Shown here piece by piece: positions 5,475-6,173 of a stretch of DNA of 6,173 nucleotides; positions within the stretch are counted from its first letter, which is position 1; every line of letters begins with the position of its first letter. The translations under genes were made by a program, and so were the position numbers. Source of the stretch: Niastella sp. Lineage in GTDB: Bacteria; Bacteroidota; Bacteroidia; Chitinophagales; Chitinophagaceae. Below the pieces are notes generated by a model that did not search any database, was not told where the DNA came from, and saw only the letters and a program-made list of their open reading frames with translations. The DNA lies in assembly GCA_021154515.1 (NCBI GenBank), contig JAJKIL010000395.1, positions 1 through 6,173 on the forward strand, read 5' to 3'.

Positions 5475-5891
5475 ATGGAACTGAAATTAATACGGGCCTT
5501 GTTCCCCAATAGCACAATGGCGCAATTGTACAAAAACGGTAAAATGCTTTGTATGTATATAGGTATGAATAACCAGGCAGGAACACCTGTTGAGGGTTTG
5601 CCAGATGGCAGGTATTCATTGCGAAAACCAGGTGAAGGCAGGGAAGACTGGGACCTTCAGATCACAAGTGACAGCGTTCGAAAGCCGGTGCTGATGAAAT
5701 TTGGTGATTCAATTAAAACGGAAACGGTATCGTATGATGACGATATGCCCCTGTACTTGTCATGGGGAAGGGGACAAGAGATGACAAAAAAAGCAATAGA
5801 AAATATCGGGGCTATCACAGCTGCTATCGCGAAAGGAGAAAAAGTATTTATTACTATAGAATCGGAGTTCGTGGGGTTATTCAAAACATAA
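5475..5891 (+). CDS. Divergent DUF5675-like protein, third gene of the cassette
   Basis: This is a 138-aa protein when started at the ATG at 5475. The same frame also opens at a TTG at 5409, but that extension translates through a GC-rich hairpin and adds 22 unconvincing residues. The N-terminal half, with L-K-L-I-R, an x-A-Q-L-Y-K-N-G-K-M-L-C-M-Y-I strand pair (about 16-29) and G-L-P-D-G-R-Y-S-L-R-K (41-51), follows the DUF5675 pattern in which a small β-domain carries an I-P-E-G-x-Y-x-L motif. The usual E-L-P-W and I-L-I-H-P-A-N motifs are altered here to Y-I-G-M and V-L-M-K-F-G-D. The C-terminal third (about 95-138) is a helix plus a final strand (KVFITIESEFVGLF). DUF5675 proteins are of unknown function and are often found in phage-like loci. 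It is soluble with no signal peptide. Family assignment is moderate. Confidence 0.72.
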   Translation: MELKLIRALFPNSTMAQLYKNGKMLCMYIGMNNQAGTPVEGLPDGRYSLRKPGEGREDWDLQITSDSVRKPVLMKFGDSIKTETVSYDDDMPLYLSWGRGQEMTKKAIENIGAITAAIAKGEKVFITIESEFVGLFKT

Positions 5892-5920
5892 TAATTGAAA
5901 ATTCTTTGTTGGTCATAGTT

Positions 5921-5950
5921 GATGGTTAATAGTGGTTAATGATGGTTATT
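5921..5950. repeat. Three tandem 10-bp repeats in the 3' untranslated region
   Basis: GATGGTTAAT, AGTGGTTAAT and GATGGTTATT follow one another directly between the stop codon at 5889-5891 and the terminator. Two copies differ from the consensus by one or two bases. The array is short and could be a slippage product; no function is evident. Confidence 0.6.
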
Positions 5951-5964
5951 GCTCAAGGGTAGCA

Positions 5965-5998
5965 AAAGAACCCTCCGGTTTAGCCGGAGGGTTTCTTT
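5965..5998 (+). terminator. Strong intrinsic terminator of the three-gene cassette, bidirectional
   Basis: CCCTCCGG (5971-5978) pairs with CCGGAGGG (5984-5991) around the loop TTTAG. The stem is flanked by AAAGAA on the left and TTTCTTT on the right, which extend the pairing and give the plus-strand U-tail. The minus strand also has a T-rich tail, so it can work both ways. It lies 79 bp after the DUF5675-like stop codon. Its T-tail ends two bases before the group II intron begins, making it the likely target signal for that intron. Confidence 0.93.
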
Positions 5999-6000
5999 GT

Positions 6001-6173
6001 GTGCGCCATGCATGATGATAAACTAGACGGTTAAAGTCCGTTATGGGGGTATGTAATCGCCAACCATTAGCCAAGAGCAAGGGTGTCCACTGGGAAGTGG
6101 AATCTGAAGGAAGCTGGCGGCAAAGTTCCGGCCCGAGGAACACGAACACTATCAGGCAGATGCTGTGAGGACG
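6001..6173 (+). mobile_element. Group IIC intron, 5' part (domain I), truncated by the window edge
   Basis: The segment begins with GTGCGCC, the canonical group II intron 5' end. It then shows the conserved domain I strings CAAGGGTGTCC (6078-6088), GGAATCTGAAGGAAGC (6099-6114), GGCAAA (6119-6124) and GAGGAACACGAAC (6135-6147), in the same order and spacing as in the Oceanobacillus iheyensis group IIC intron of known crystal structure. Two supporting hairpins are visible: TCCAC/GTGGA (within 6085-6101) and GTTCC/GGAAC (6125-6129 and 6137-6141). The intron starts 9 bp after a terminator stem, which is the preferred insertion context of class C introns. The rest of the ribozyme, and any reverse-transcriptase/maturase gene in domain IV, would lie to the right. 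Being outside a coding frame, it need not splice to leave the cassette functional. Short minus-strand frames across it are not genes. Confidence 0.93.

Noticed and set aside
6120..6125. GCAAAG in the intron is complementary (one G-U pair) to the last six exon bases CTTTGT and could be read as EBS1 pairing with IBS1.
   Set aside because: GGCAAA at this position is part of the conserved core in other class C introns, including Oceanobacillus iheyensis, and EBS1 normally lies further downstream in domain I. The match is probably coincidental, and the true EBS1 is likely beyond the window edge.
5946..6149. A minus-strand 67-codon frame over the terminator and the intron.
   Set aside because: It crosses the terminator stem and conserved ribozyme sequence and has no protein-like features.

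Overview
The window looks like an accessory chromosomal stretch from a Bacteroidota bacterium, plausibly a Chitinophagaceae-like soil member (Chitinophaga/Niastella type). The reasons are the near absence of Shine-Dalgarno sites, A/T-rich leaders before start codons, a TAnnTTTG-type promoter element, and protein families I associate with that phylum. The genus is an inference.

Layout. Positions 1-99 hold the first 33 codons of a minus-strand gene that leaves the window on the left; 100-539 is essentially non-coding. Positions 540-1898 carry two minus-strand genes: an AraC-family regulator and, 78 bp downstream of it, a small metal-binding cupin of the (R)-hydroxynitrile-lyase-like type with the full His/His/Gln/His ligand set. 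Positions 1995-3763 carry a tight minus-strand operon of three unrecognised soluble proteins. The first and last are paralogues of about 180 aa, and the whole set resembles an orphan immunity-gene cluster with no toxin visible.

Positions 3764-4412 are a 650-bp intergenic region with unusual structure: a hairpin with a T-rich minus-strand tail just upstream of the immunity-like operon, a GC-richer tandem array built on a strict 11-bp register with a 99-bp higher-order period, and a block of phased A-tracts with a long imperfect hairpin.

Positions 4413-5891 carry a plus-strand cassette of three genes: a 251-aa conserved protein of unknown function, a 64-aa two-helix membrane protein with holin-like topology, and a divergent DUF5675-like protein. 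This looks like a co-transferred, possibly phage-derived unit. It ends at a strong bidirectional terminator (5971-5998). Immediately after that, at 6001, a group IIC intron begins on the plus strand; its domain I closely resembles the Oceanobacillus iheyensis intron, and it runs off the right edge. Insertion just downstream of a terminator stem is the classic target choice of group IIC introns.

The regulator and cupin probably work together in small-molecule sensing or detoxification. The three-gene minus-strand operon and the plus-strand cassette have no demonstrable function from sequence alone. They, the 11-bp array and the intron are the parts most worth following up.
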